The notes under the pieces: model-generated
Databases searched by the model: none
The model's input: only the letters and a program-made list of their open reading frames with translations
What the model was told of the DNA's origin: nothing
Shown here: one piece after another, positions 5,928-10,796 of the stretch
How the letters are laid out: every line of letters starts with the position of its first letter
Position numbering within the stretch: the stretch's first letter is position 1
Made by a program: the position numbers and the translations under genes
DNA from: a virus
Virus record (IMG/VR): IMGVR_UViG_3300030012_003061
Span: 1-26,188 of that record
Reading direction: 5' to 3' (one strand)
Length of the DNA: 26,188 nt

Positions 5928-6179
5928 TTAACAATAGGTTATCACACCACCTTTAGACTCGTAATTGTCAATAAGTTTTTCAAGTGCATATTCATTGTAT
6001 ACTTCTGAATATTTTCTAACCAACCTATAATCTTTTGAATATTCATTGCCGTCAATAAATGTTGGTCCACCTGTTCCATTATTCCAAATGGAAATACTTT
6101 TTACATTAGTTCTGCACTCATACCCCAAACCTCTGCGAGTTTTAAAGTATCTAACCGACTTTACTTGTAAATCTTTCAT
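5928..6179 (-). CDS. Unknown small protein (83 aa)
   Basis: ATG 6179 is chosen (product begins MKDLQVKSVRYFKT); it sits one base after the upstream TAA, with the AAAACTAAA leader motif formed by the last codons of the upstream gene. An in-frame ATG at 6206 would overlap that gene. The sequence looks beta-rich (VKSVRYFKTRRGLGYECRT, KSISIWNNGTGGPTFIDG) with a C-terminal helix. No family recognised. Confidence 0.6.
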   Translation of the reverse strand: MKDLQVKSVRYFKTRRGLGYECRTNVKSISIWNNGTGGPTFIDGNEYSKDYRLVRKYSEVYNEYALEKLIDNYESKGGVITYC

Positions 6180-6180
6180 G

Positions 6181-6684
6181 TTATTTAGTTTTAGGTTTGA
6201 ATTCATATTCTTGTCTTAGATCACCTTCATGACATTCAAGAGGAAATAATTCCTTCATCAATTCTTTTTCATCACCAAATAAATATTTAGTGCCATGTTC
6301 TTTTAATTGATTTTTCATGTCTAAGGCAATCCAAGAATCTTCCAACAGCACTCTATAAATGTCCATGCTGATGTCTGTCCATTTTACATACTTTGGATTT
6401 TTGTTGCCTTCGTGATCTTTTTTCTGTAGTTGATCCCAAATTGTATCGTCTGCGTAATCTCCTTGAATTGTGATTTGATCACCTGACCAGGATCCGATGA
6501 GCGGACTTTTTGAAGGGTGATCTCCACCACCTCTTCCGTTACCTTCCGCAAGAAGCAATGATAAGCACTGAAGCAATCCTTTGCCATCTGAAGTGAATTC
6601 CATAAGTTTTAAACCATTTCCAAATGAATGAGGGTTTAAATACTCTTTTTTAGTTTTGTTAAAGACTTTATAATATTGTCCCAT
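6181..6684 (-). CDS. Conserved unknown protein of the 'MGQYYK' type (167 aa)
   Basis: Begins MGQYYKVFNKTKKEYLNPHSF and continues with GLKLMEF (about 24-30) and GSWSGDQITIQGDY (about 63-76). To my recollection this pattern recurs in short uncharacterised proteins from bacteria, phages and some eukaryotes. The conserved W-x-G-D-x-I-x-x-x-G-D-Y block suggests a binding or enzymatic site, but no activity is established. Start ATG 6684 follows an AAAACTAAAATC leader, directly downstream of hammerhead B, so this gene would be the first of the 1,151-nt RNA released between ribozymes B and C. Confidence 0.7.
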   Translation of the reverse strand: MGQYYKVFNKTKKEYLNPHSFGNGLKLMEFTSDGKGLLQCLSLLLAEGNGRGGGDHPSKSPLIGSWSGDQITIQGDYADDTIWDQLQKKDHEGNKNPKYVKWTDISMDIYRVLLEDSWIALDMKNQLKEHGTKYLFGDEKELMKELFPLECHEGDLRQEYEFKPKTK

Positions 6685-6710
6685 GATTTTAGTTTTTATA
6701 AATTATTATT

Positions 6711-6761
6711 TCTGTTTCGTCCTTTTGGACTCATCAGGGTAAGCACACACTTACCGACAGA
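6711..6761 (-). ncRNA. Type III hammerhead ribozyme B
   Basis: Minus strand: TCTGTC (6761-6756), stem I GGTAAG/CTTACC with loop TGTGTG followed by one C of the core, CTGATGA, stem II GTCC/GGAC with loop AAAA, then GAAA and ACAGA. Stem III is UCUGU/ACAGA. This is the most canonical of the three: every core position fits and stem II is 4 bp with the expected G-C at its base. Predicted cleavage is after C6756. It lies 20 nt after the upstream stop and 26 nt before the downstream start. Confidence 0.95.
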
Positions 6762-6776
6762 GGGGACAACGTCCCC
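6762..6776 (-). other. GC-rich hairpin directly 5' of hammerhead B
   Basis: GGGGAC/GTCCCC with a 3-nt loop, identical stem to the one at 5611-5625 but with a different loop. It begins 6 nt after the stop codon and abuts the ribozyme. No T-tract follows. Confidence 0.75.
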
Positions 6777-6782
6777 TATATC

Positions 6783-7010
6783 TTAAGCCTGATTTGGGGT
6801 GACCCTAGACTTAAACAAATTAACAATCGCACCTAGTATCACATAAAACACAAAGGCTTGGAAACAAGCACAAATGACATAGTAAGTGAATTGAGCGAAT
6901 CCGTGAACACTAGGGAGAATATGCATCATAATTCCTAGGGTTGCACTCATCAAAAAGAAAGTGATGAAAGTGATTAAAGTTGGTTCTACAAATTTTAAAA
7001 TAGTTTTCAT
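6783..7010 (-). CDS. Small two-helix membrane protein bracketed by two ribozymes
   Basis: Start chosen at ATG 7010 (product begins MKTILKFVEPTLITF, 75 residues). A longer in-frame reading from 7115 is rejected because it would translate through hammerhead A and its hairpin. Two hydrophobic segments (about 10-30, LITFITFFLMSATLGIMMHI; and about 38-60, FTYYVICACFQAFVFYVILG) joined by a short loop with His, so both ends probably face the same side. Could be a holin-like, exclusion or membrane-remodelling protein; no family recognised. The C-terminus FKSRVTPNQA shares VTPNQ, and underlying DNA, with the end of the 9171 gene product. Confidence 0.7.
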   Translation of the reverse strand: MKTILKFVEPTLITFITFFLMSATLGIMMHILPSVHGFAQFTYYVICACFQAFVFYVILGAIVNLFKSRVTPNQA

Positions 7011-7033
7011 AATTATATTTTTAATATTAGTTA

Positions 7034-7082
7034 TCTGTTTCTGCTTTCGCTTCATCAGGTAAGGCACACACCTTACGACAGA
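7034..7082 (-). ncRNA. Type III hammerhead ribozyme A (degenerate stem II)
   Basis: Minus strand: TCTGTC (7082-7077), stem I GTAAGG/CCTTAC with loop TGTGTG, CTGATGA, a short stem II GC/GC capped by a GAAA tetraloop, then GAAA and ACAGA. Stem III is UCUGU/ACAGA. The stem I loop is the same as in hammerhead B. The usual G-C pair at the base of stem II is replaced by A.A, leaving only two Watson-Crick pairs, so cleavage may be slower. Predicted cleavage is after C7077. It is the first ribozyme met by RNA polymerase. Confidence 0.88.
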
Positions 7083-7099
7083 GGGGGAACCTGTCCCCC
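7083..7099 (-). other. GC-rich hairpin directly 5' of hammerhead A
   Basis: GGGGGA/TCCCCC with a 5-nt loop, 5 nt after the stop codon at 7105-7107. Same position as the hairpins of ribozymes B and C, with a slightly different stem (the AC/GT pairs are replaced by one more G-C). Confidence 0.7.
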
Positions 7100-7104
7100 T
7101 TGGA

Positions 7105-7398
7105 TTATATCTCATTATTTACTAATGCTTTTGTTATTGCCTTCTTAAGTGATTGGTCACCTCTTGATATTGCACCTTCTAGATCACCAAGCAATACATG
7201 AAAGAAAAAACTTCCCTCCATTTTTTTGTGTGTTAGTTTCCAGGATAAATCCTCTTTGTCTGATAAGTAGAAATTTGCTCTAGCCTTGATGTGATCATTT
7301 ACAGGGTAGTATTTTGCGATGGCTTTTAACATGCCATAACCTGTAGCGTTGGTAAGTTTTTCTCTGTTGTTATCTGTTGTATTTTTCATAGTTTTCAT
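7105..7398 (-). CDS. Unknown protein (97 aa), first gene of the ribozyme operon
   Basis: ATG 7398 is chosen because it lies about 18 nt downstream of the predicted transcription start; earlier in-frame codons lie in the promoter. The product starts MKTMKNTTDNNREKL and has a helical core (GYGMLKAIAKYYPVNDHIKARANFYLSD) and a C-terminal helix with GDQSLKKAITKALVN. Charged, cytoplasmic, no recognised family. The same ATAATTATGAAAAC start context recurs at 7010, suggesting a shared cassette-like leader. Confidence 0.65.
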   Translation of the reverse strand: MKTMKNTTDNNREKLTNATGYGMLKAIAKYYPVNDHIKARANFYLSDKEDLSWKLTHKKMEGSFFFHVLLGDLEGAISRGDQSLKKAITKALVNNEI

Positions 7399-7408
7399 AA
7401 TTATTTGT

Positions 7409-7448
7409 TGAACGATAGTACAAATATATAAAAATAAAATAATACAAA
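7409..7448 (-). promoter_or_regulatory. Bacteroidetes-type promoter with operator-like palindrome for the ribozyme operon
   Basis: On the minus strand TTTG (7448-7445) and a perfect TAnnTTTG box, TATATTTG (7428-7421), are separated by 16 nt, a little shorter than the usual 19-21. A near-palindrome, TGTACTATCGTTCA on the minus strand (7422-7409), overlaps the end of the -7 box and the predicted start point. It is one mismatch from the TGAACnATCGTTCA pattern. This arrangement would allow a repressor to block initiation of the leftward operon. Confidence 0.6.
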
Positions 7449-7588
7449 ACAAGCCCTAATGTTGAAAAAGTGCGTTTTACGAAGGAAAAAAAGTTAAAAA
7501 TAATTTTTACAGGCGTTCAATTTAATGAAAAATTGGGGGGTATTTCGTTAAACTTTCGGCAAGATTTGGGGGTGACCGCCTTAAAATA

Positions 7589-7978
7589 CTATAGGGGGGA
7601 ATATAAATCCCTAATAAGATAGTTATATAAGCGTCTTAGTTGAGTTCTACCATATAGAGTAAGACAATATTGTTGACCCTTGTAGGGTTGTTTCCTGGTT
7701 AACCTTTCAATAAATCCATGATCTAATAATAGTTTATGTTCTCTGTAGATAGGATATTGATTATCTTTAGATGAACACCAGGACATCTTAACACATAGAT
7801 TAACTACCTGGGGAATCGTATAATATGTTAGATCTGATTTACTTTCGCTCTCACAAATACCACAGGCAAGAAACACCATCACAGACCTTTCCTGTAATAT
7901 ATTATCAATAGAATTTAGATACTTATTTACTGCGTGTTTGTGACTGAATAACTCTACTAATTTTTTAGATACTTTCAT
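7589..7978 (-). CDS. Winged-helix-like protein, possible phage regulator
   Basis: A 129-residue protein. The C-terminal half reads like a MarR/PadR-type winged helix: YTIPQVVNLCVKM (helix), SSKDNQYPIYREHKLLLDHGFIERL (recognition helix and turn), then a strand pair with KGQQYCLTLYGRTQLRRLYNYL, resembling the 'L-x-L-T-x-x-G' wing. The N-terminal 35 residues are helical. Position supports a regulator: it is next to the main divergent region and is followed by the leftward promoter with the operator-like palindrome. It could bind the TGAACnATCGTTCA sites, but that is a guess. ATG 7978 follows an A/C-rich leader. Confidence 0.6.
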   Translation of the reverse strand: MKVSKKLVELFSHKHAVNKYLNSIDNILQERSVMVFLACGICESESKSDLTYYTIPQVVNLCVKMSWCSSKDNQYPIYREHKLLLDHGFIERLTRKQPYKGQQYCLTLYGRTQLRRLYNYLIRDLYSPL

Positions 7979-8584
7979 TGTTGTTTATTGTTGGTTTTGT
8001 TTTGTGGTTTGTTGGTCCATTGGGTTGCATCGTAAAGATAAACAGATGCGATTTTTTTTCATAAGATTTCCTTTTGTCGTAGAATGTGCGGCAAAATTCA
8101 CCACCTGGTGTAAAATGTGGGGTCAAAAACTATAAGTGGCTGAGTGTCAGACGATAGGGGTGGGTTAGTCCACATAGGACTGATGCCCTTTTTGATCTAC
8201 AAAAGATTTTTTACAGGGTACCCAGTTCGCTTTTTTGCAGTTCCCAAATGCTTGACAACGCCCATATAGTATGTGTAGCCACATAAACACGCCTACAACG
8301 ATTCTGAGCAAAAATAAGAAACTTTAATTGAATTTTGGTACCATTATATCACCCATTTTTTTAAGCCGCTTAGAACTCCTAAAACATAGGGGTGCTTTAT
8401 AATATGTAATATACTTATAAAGATATTTAATATAATATATATAATATATAATATACTATATATATAGAGAGATAGACATTATGTCTAGCCCAGATAGACA
8501 CTTTGGCTATCAAGTTAATTGCTTGTTAAAAAAATCTTAAAAGGTCGGCATTGAACAATCGTTCATTTTACATATATTGCGTTT
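7979..8584. other. Divergent control region and possible replication origin (no gene seen)
   Basis: 606 bp without a convincing gene. From left: IR GCATC-N13-GATGC (8028-8050) around a TATCTTTA box facing leftward, near the regulator's promoter; a near direct repeat AATGTGCGGCAAAA (8083-8096) and AATGTGGGGTCAAAA (8114-8128) flanking a perfect palindrome CACCA-CC-TGGTG (8099-8110); a hairpin AGTCC/GGACT (8167-8181) ending in a T-run; an almost pure AT stretch (about 8399-8466); a palindrome TAGACAT-T-ATGTCTA (8473-8487) overlapping a 9-bp direct repeat AGATAGACA (8470-8478 and 8492-8500). The mix of an AT-only region, iteron-like repeats and divergent promoters fits an origin plus operator region. 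No standard DnaA box was found. Confidence 0.5.
8552..8579 (+). promoter_or_regulatory. Promoter with perfect TGAACAATCGTTCA operator for the rightward operon
   Basis: TTG at 8551-8553 and TATATTG at 8573-8579 (close to TAnnTTTG) are spaced 19 nt apart, as in Bacteroidetes promoters. The near-perfect inverted repeat TGAAC-AATC-GTTCA (8552-8565) covers the -33 element. The -7 box ends 5 nt before the first start codon at 8585, so transcription would begin at or almost at the ATG. Confidence 0.6.
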
Positions 8585-9187
8585 ATGGAAATGATTGGAC
8601 AACGGTTGGCAGTAAAAGTTCCAAAGAAATATCAAGATGAGGTAGTCTTCGATAACGGAGATAAGTTATACTTAGATGTTTCCTGGAATCCAGAACACCA
8701 TGTGACGATATGTGGAGAGGTCGTGGCTTTGCCTAGAGGAGAGTGGTGTAAAAACACAAGAGGTGAATGGATCAAGCAGGAGTTGGAAATAGGTGACCTA
8801 GCCTATTTTAATTATCTAACAGTAGATAAAGAGAATCTTGTTACAGGTGAAAGGGACATCTACCTTGTCGATTTAGAATCGGTCTATTGCTATGTACGAG
8901 GAGGAGCGATTACTGCTGTTGCCAATCATGTGTTAGTTGAACCACTTGTTATAGAAGATAAAGTGGGTTCAATCTATGTAGGTGTACCAAAAAAAAGTGA
9001 AACAAATGGTTACCTACGATTTATAGGGACCCCAAAAAAGGGATCTGATGATCTGGGCTTAGTAAGTGGTGATGAAGTTACCTTTCATGACCGATGTGCT
9101 TTTCTTAATAAGATCGAGGATGTTGAATATTATGTGATGCGACAGGATGATTTATTAGGAAAAATACTAAGTGGAGGGACCGTATAA
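8585..9187 (+). CDS. Tandem GroES-like co-chaperonin
   Basis: A 200-residue protein made of two GroES-like beta-barrels. Domain 1 (about 4-105) begins IGQRLAVKVPKKYQ and contains GEVVALP and IGDLAYFNYL. Domain 2 (about 110-195) reads AVANHVLVEPL, VGSIYVGVP, GYLRFIGTPKKG, LVSGDEVTFHD and ends YYVMRQDDLLGKIL, matching the GroES C-terminus (I-M-x-E-x-D-I-L-A). Bacterial GroES is one about 95-residue domain, so this is a duplication. Phage co-chaperonins such as T4 gp31 replace GroES to fold capsid proteins in GroEL. The domain 2 mobile loop (about 125-140) is clear; the domain 1 loop is less so. Start at ATG 8585 or the second ATG at 8591; the promoter position implies a leaderless mRNA. Confidence 0.75.
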   Translation: MEMIGQRLAVKVPKKYQDEVVFDNGDKLYLDVSWNPEHHVTICGEVVALPRGEWCKNTRGEWIKQELEIGDLAYFNYLTVDKENLVTGERDIYLVDLESVYCYVRGGAITAVANHVLVEPLVIEDKVGSIYVGVPKKSETNGYLRFIGTPKKGSDDLGLVSGDEVTFHDRCAFLNKIEDVEYYVMRQDDLLGKILSGGTV

Positions 9188-9734
9188 AATACCAGAATGT
9201 ATATTTAACCATGCAAAACTTTATGTTGAAACAAGGGTAATGGCTAACCGAGACCATTATAAAAAACTATACTGGAAATCCAGATCCTACCAATACAAAA
9301 ACCCCATACTGTTTGACGAGCCAATTGATAATGAATATTACACAGACTTTAAAGGAATATTGGCTGAATTATTAGTTAGACACCATTTCGATTTAAAAGG
9401 TGTGAACTATTTAACCTCCGCTTTTGTTAAGGAAAAAGGTGTGAGCGATCCTGATTTAACAGTTAATAATAACAGAATTGATGTCAAAGGTTGTGAGAGA
9501 TCGTTGAAAGTCAACATGTTTACCATAGACAAATTAGAGGTGGATTATATTCTATTTGTCTTATTTTTATCAAATCACAGGTATGTTCTATTGAACTTTA
9601 AAAAGAAAGATATAAAGAAATGGAACTTAATAACTGTGAATGAAAGAAACAAATATTATGAATTCAGGGTAGACAAACGTCAGTTTAGATCTGTCACCCC
9701 CAATCAAACTAACTATGAAAAGAAACTGGATTAA
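9171..9734 (+). CDS. Putative PD-(D/E)XK nuclease
   Basis: A 187-residue protein from a GTG at 9171 that overlaps the co-chaperonin gene by 17 nt; the next in-frame ATG is at 9240 and would drop a well-formed helix. Residues 62-67 (GILAEL) supply an early Glu66, followed by SDPDLTV (92-98, Asp95) and RIDVKG (102-107, Asp104-x-Lys106). That E...D...D-x-K spacing is the PD-(D/E)XK nuclease core seen in restriction, resolvase and repair enzymes. Role could be junction resolution, host DNA degradation or DNA-end processing; nothing in the sequence decides. The end of the gene carries the GTCACCCCCAATC motif (9693-9705). Confidence 0.55.
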   Translation: MEGPYKIPECIFNHAKLYVETRVMANRDHYKKLYWKSRSYQYKNPILFDEPIDNEYYTDFKGILAELLVRHHFDLKGVNYLTSAFVKEKGVSDPDLTVNNNRIDVKGCERSLKVNMFTIDKLEVDYILFVLFLSNHRYVLLNFKKKDIKKWNLITVNERNKYYEFRVDKRQFRSVTPNQTNYEKKLD

Positions 9735-9798
9735 AGCAATTACTTGGAATACAATATTTTTTGTAACTTGTGTGCTCTGGTATTACATTTTATCATGA
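9715..9798 (+). CDS. Micro-membrane protein (27 aa)
   Basis: Starts at ATG 9715 inside the last codons of the nuclease gene and ends in a TGA that overlaps the next gene's ATG (ATGA at 9795-9798). The product is MKRNWIKAITW followed by a hydrophobic stretch (NTIFFVTCVLWYYILS), a basic N-terminus plus one transmembrane helix. The double coupling to both neighbours argues for a real gene although it is very short. Function unknown. Confidence 0.6.
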   Translation: MKRNWIKAITWNTIFFVTCVLWYYILS

Positions 9799-9980
9799 TA
9801 CCACCAGAAAAAAAATTTCGAAAACTTGTCTATCAGATTACTGAGGACGATGGAAACCTAAAGAAGGTGTACCATGTAGAGTTCGAAACAGACAGGTCCC
9901 AAGAGTGGACCGAAAAACAATACCTCAGGAATAGACAAAATACATCTATGGAGTTTATTCAGGAGGAATATGAAGTATAA
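9795..9980 (+). CDS. Unknown small charged protein (61 aa)
   Basis: ATG 9795 is chosen because of the ATGA overlap with the micro-membrane protein; an upstream TTG reading would translate that membrane gene in another frame. The product (starts MIPPEKKFRKLVYQ) is acidic with KKVYHVEFETD and a C-terminal helix ending EFIQEEYEV. No family recognised. Translational coupling suggests it may act together with the 27-residue membrane protein. Confidence 0.6.
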   Translation: MIPPEKKFRKLVYQITEDDGNLKKVYHVEFETDRSQEWTEKQYLRNRQNTSMEFIQEEYEV

Positions 9981-9995
9981 CTTAAAACTAATATT

Positions 9996-10262
9996 ATGCC
10001 TATACCTAATGCAATCGAAAATGAAACATTTGATCATTATAGAAAACAAGAAGAAATAAAAAGAAAAACACTACAGGAGAGGGCTGAAGCACTTATAGAT
10101 GCTAAAGAACTTTTGTTACAACATGGTTATAAAATTATCGACCTTGAAAATCAAATACTAGACAGAGAAAATTTAGTAGACTTCAAAAAAAGAAGGTCAA
10201 TAGATTACAACCGAGTGAGAAAGCAGGGACATAGTGAAAAAACACATTCAATTATATCATGA
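9996..10262 (+). CDS. Unknown helical protein (88 aa)
   Basis: ATG 9996, 15 nt after the preceding stop. Nearly all helical and charged (NETFDHYRKQEEIKRKTLQE, ALIDAKELLLQHGYKIIDLENQIL), likely a small coiled coil. The opening NETFDHYRKQEEIK resembles NETFDAFRKQKSKID in the leftward gene 4984-5223, so the two may be distant relatives. The 3' end overlaps the HNH gene by 29 nt and its last residues look incidental. Function unknown. Confidence 0.6.
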   Translation: MPIPNAIENETFDHYRKQEEIKRKTLQERAEALIDAKELLLQHGYKIIDLENQILDRENLVDFKKRRSIDYNRVRKQGHSEKTHSIIS

Positions 10263-10518
10263 CGTATTTGACCACCAACCAGGTGATTGGATAGGCTGTG
10301 AAGTTTGTGATAGCACTGCTGTAGATGTACACCATATAAACCCTAGAGGCATGGGTGGATCCAGTGAAAAGGACACCCCAGAGAATCTTATGGCATTATG
10401 TAGAGAGTGCCACATACTATTTGGAGACAAGAAAAAATACAAAAACCTGTTAACAGTAATGCATCGTGAAAAAATCAAAAGAGTTATTGACTCTCTCTCA
10501 AGCGACAAAACTATCTAA
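10234..10518 (+). CDS. HNH endonuclease
   Basis: A 94-residue protein from GTG 10234. Zinc-binding pair C22-x2-C25 (CEVC), HH at 33-34 in VDVHHINPRG, Asn51 in PENLMALC, and C56-x2-C59-H60 (CRECH) give a complete HNH motif in the common small single-domain form. Such proteins nick or cut double-stranded DNA; in phages they act in packaging (near terminase) or as homing or DNA-degrading nucleases. Here it is 5 kb from the terminase, in an early-type operon with a PD-(D/E)XK candidate, so degradation or recombination fits better than packaging. Confidence 0.85.
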   Translation: MKKHIQLYHDVFDHQPGDWIGCEVCDSTAVDVHHINPRGMGGSSEKDTPENLMALCRECHILFGDKKKYKNLLTVMHREKIKRVIDSLSSDKTI

Positions 10519-10612
10519 AGAAGATTTAGGTATTTATATAGTAAATTTAAAATTGAATTATCCTTGGCATAAGGATATTAAGAATCTACAGGTGGTTTAC
10601 GATCAACTATAA
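10466..10612 (+). CDS. Small unknown protein (48 aa)
   Basis: A GTG at 10466 inside the HNH gene opens a frame of 48 codons to the TAA at 10610-10612; a TTG at 10487 is an alternative. Product begins MKKSKELLTLSQATK and continues SKEDLGIYIVNLKLNYPWHKD, a plausible amphipathic protein of ordinary composition. Without it the 10519-10606 gap would be unexplained. It ends 6 nt inside the convergent leftward gene. No function recognised. Confidence 0.5.
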   Translation: MKKSKELLTLSQATKLSKEDLGIYIVNLKLNYPWHKDIKNLQVVYDQL

Positions 10613-10792
10613 TTTATTTACAGCACGATCAATTTTATCAATAACATTTATTTTTACACCATAAACATCAGGAGAGTTAGATTCCTCTAATCTCACTAGT
10701 ACATCAAGTAATAGTTCTATTTTTCTCATAGCAAGTACCTCTTGGGTTTGCTTATCAGAAATGATAAACGGTTGTCCTTCTTCTTGTGCCAT
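10607..10792 (-). CDS. Unknown small protein (61 aa), last gene of the leftward small-protein operon
   Basis: ATG 10792 is chosen (product begins MAQEEGQPFIISDKQ); a GTG at 10837 lies inside the preceding gene. Helical C-terminal part (RKIELLLDVLVRLEES, KINVIDKIDRAVNKL). It lies 4 nt after the upstream stop and converges with the rightward operon, with no hairpin terminator visible between them. An 8-bp direct repeat ACGATCAA (10599-10606 and 10625-10632) spans the junction. Function unknown. Confidence 0.6.
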   Translation of the reverse strand: MAQEEGQPFIISDKQTQEVLAMRKIELLLDVLVRLEESNSPDVYGVKINVIDKIDRAVNKL

Positions 10793-10796
10793 AATG

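Noticed and set aside
7011-7115. N-terminal extension of the membrane-protein gene (start at 7115 instead of 7010)
   Set aside because: It would translate straight through hammerhead A and its hairpin; the ATG at 7010 has the same leader as its neighbour and gives a normal membrane protein.
8158-8195. Plus-strand terminator or small RNA at AGTCC/GGACT plus T5
   Set aside because: Stem of only 5 bp with mismatches beyond, and no upstream plus-strand gene; kept as a minor element of the control region.
10590-10640. Bidirectional terminator at the convergent gene junction
   Set aside because: Only a direct repeat (ACGATCAA) is present, which cannot form a hairpin.
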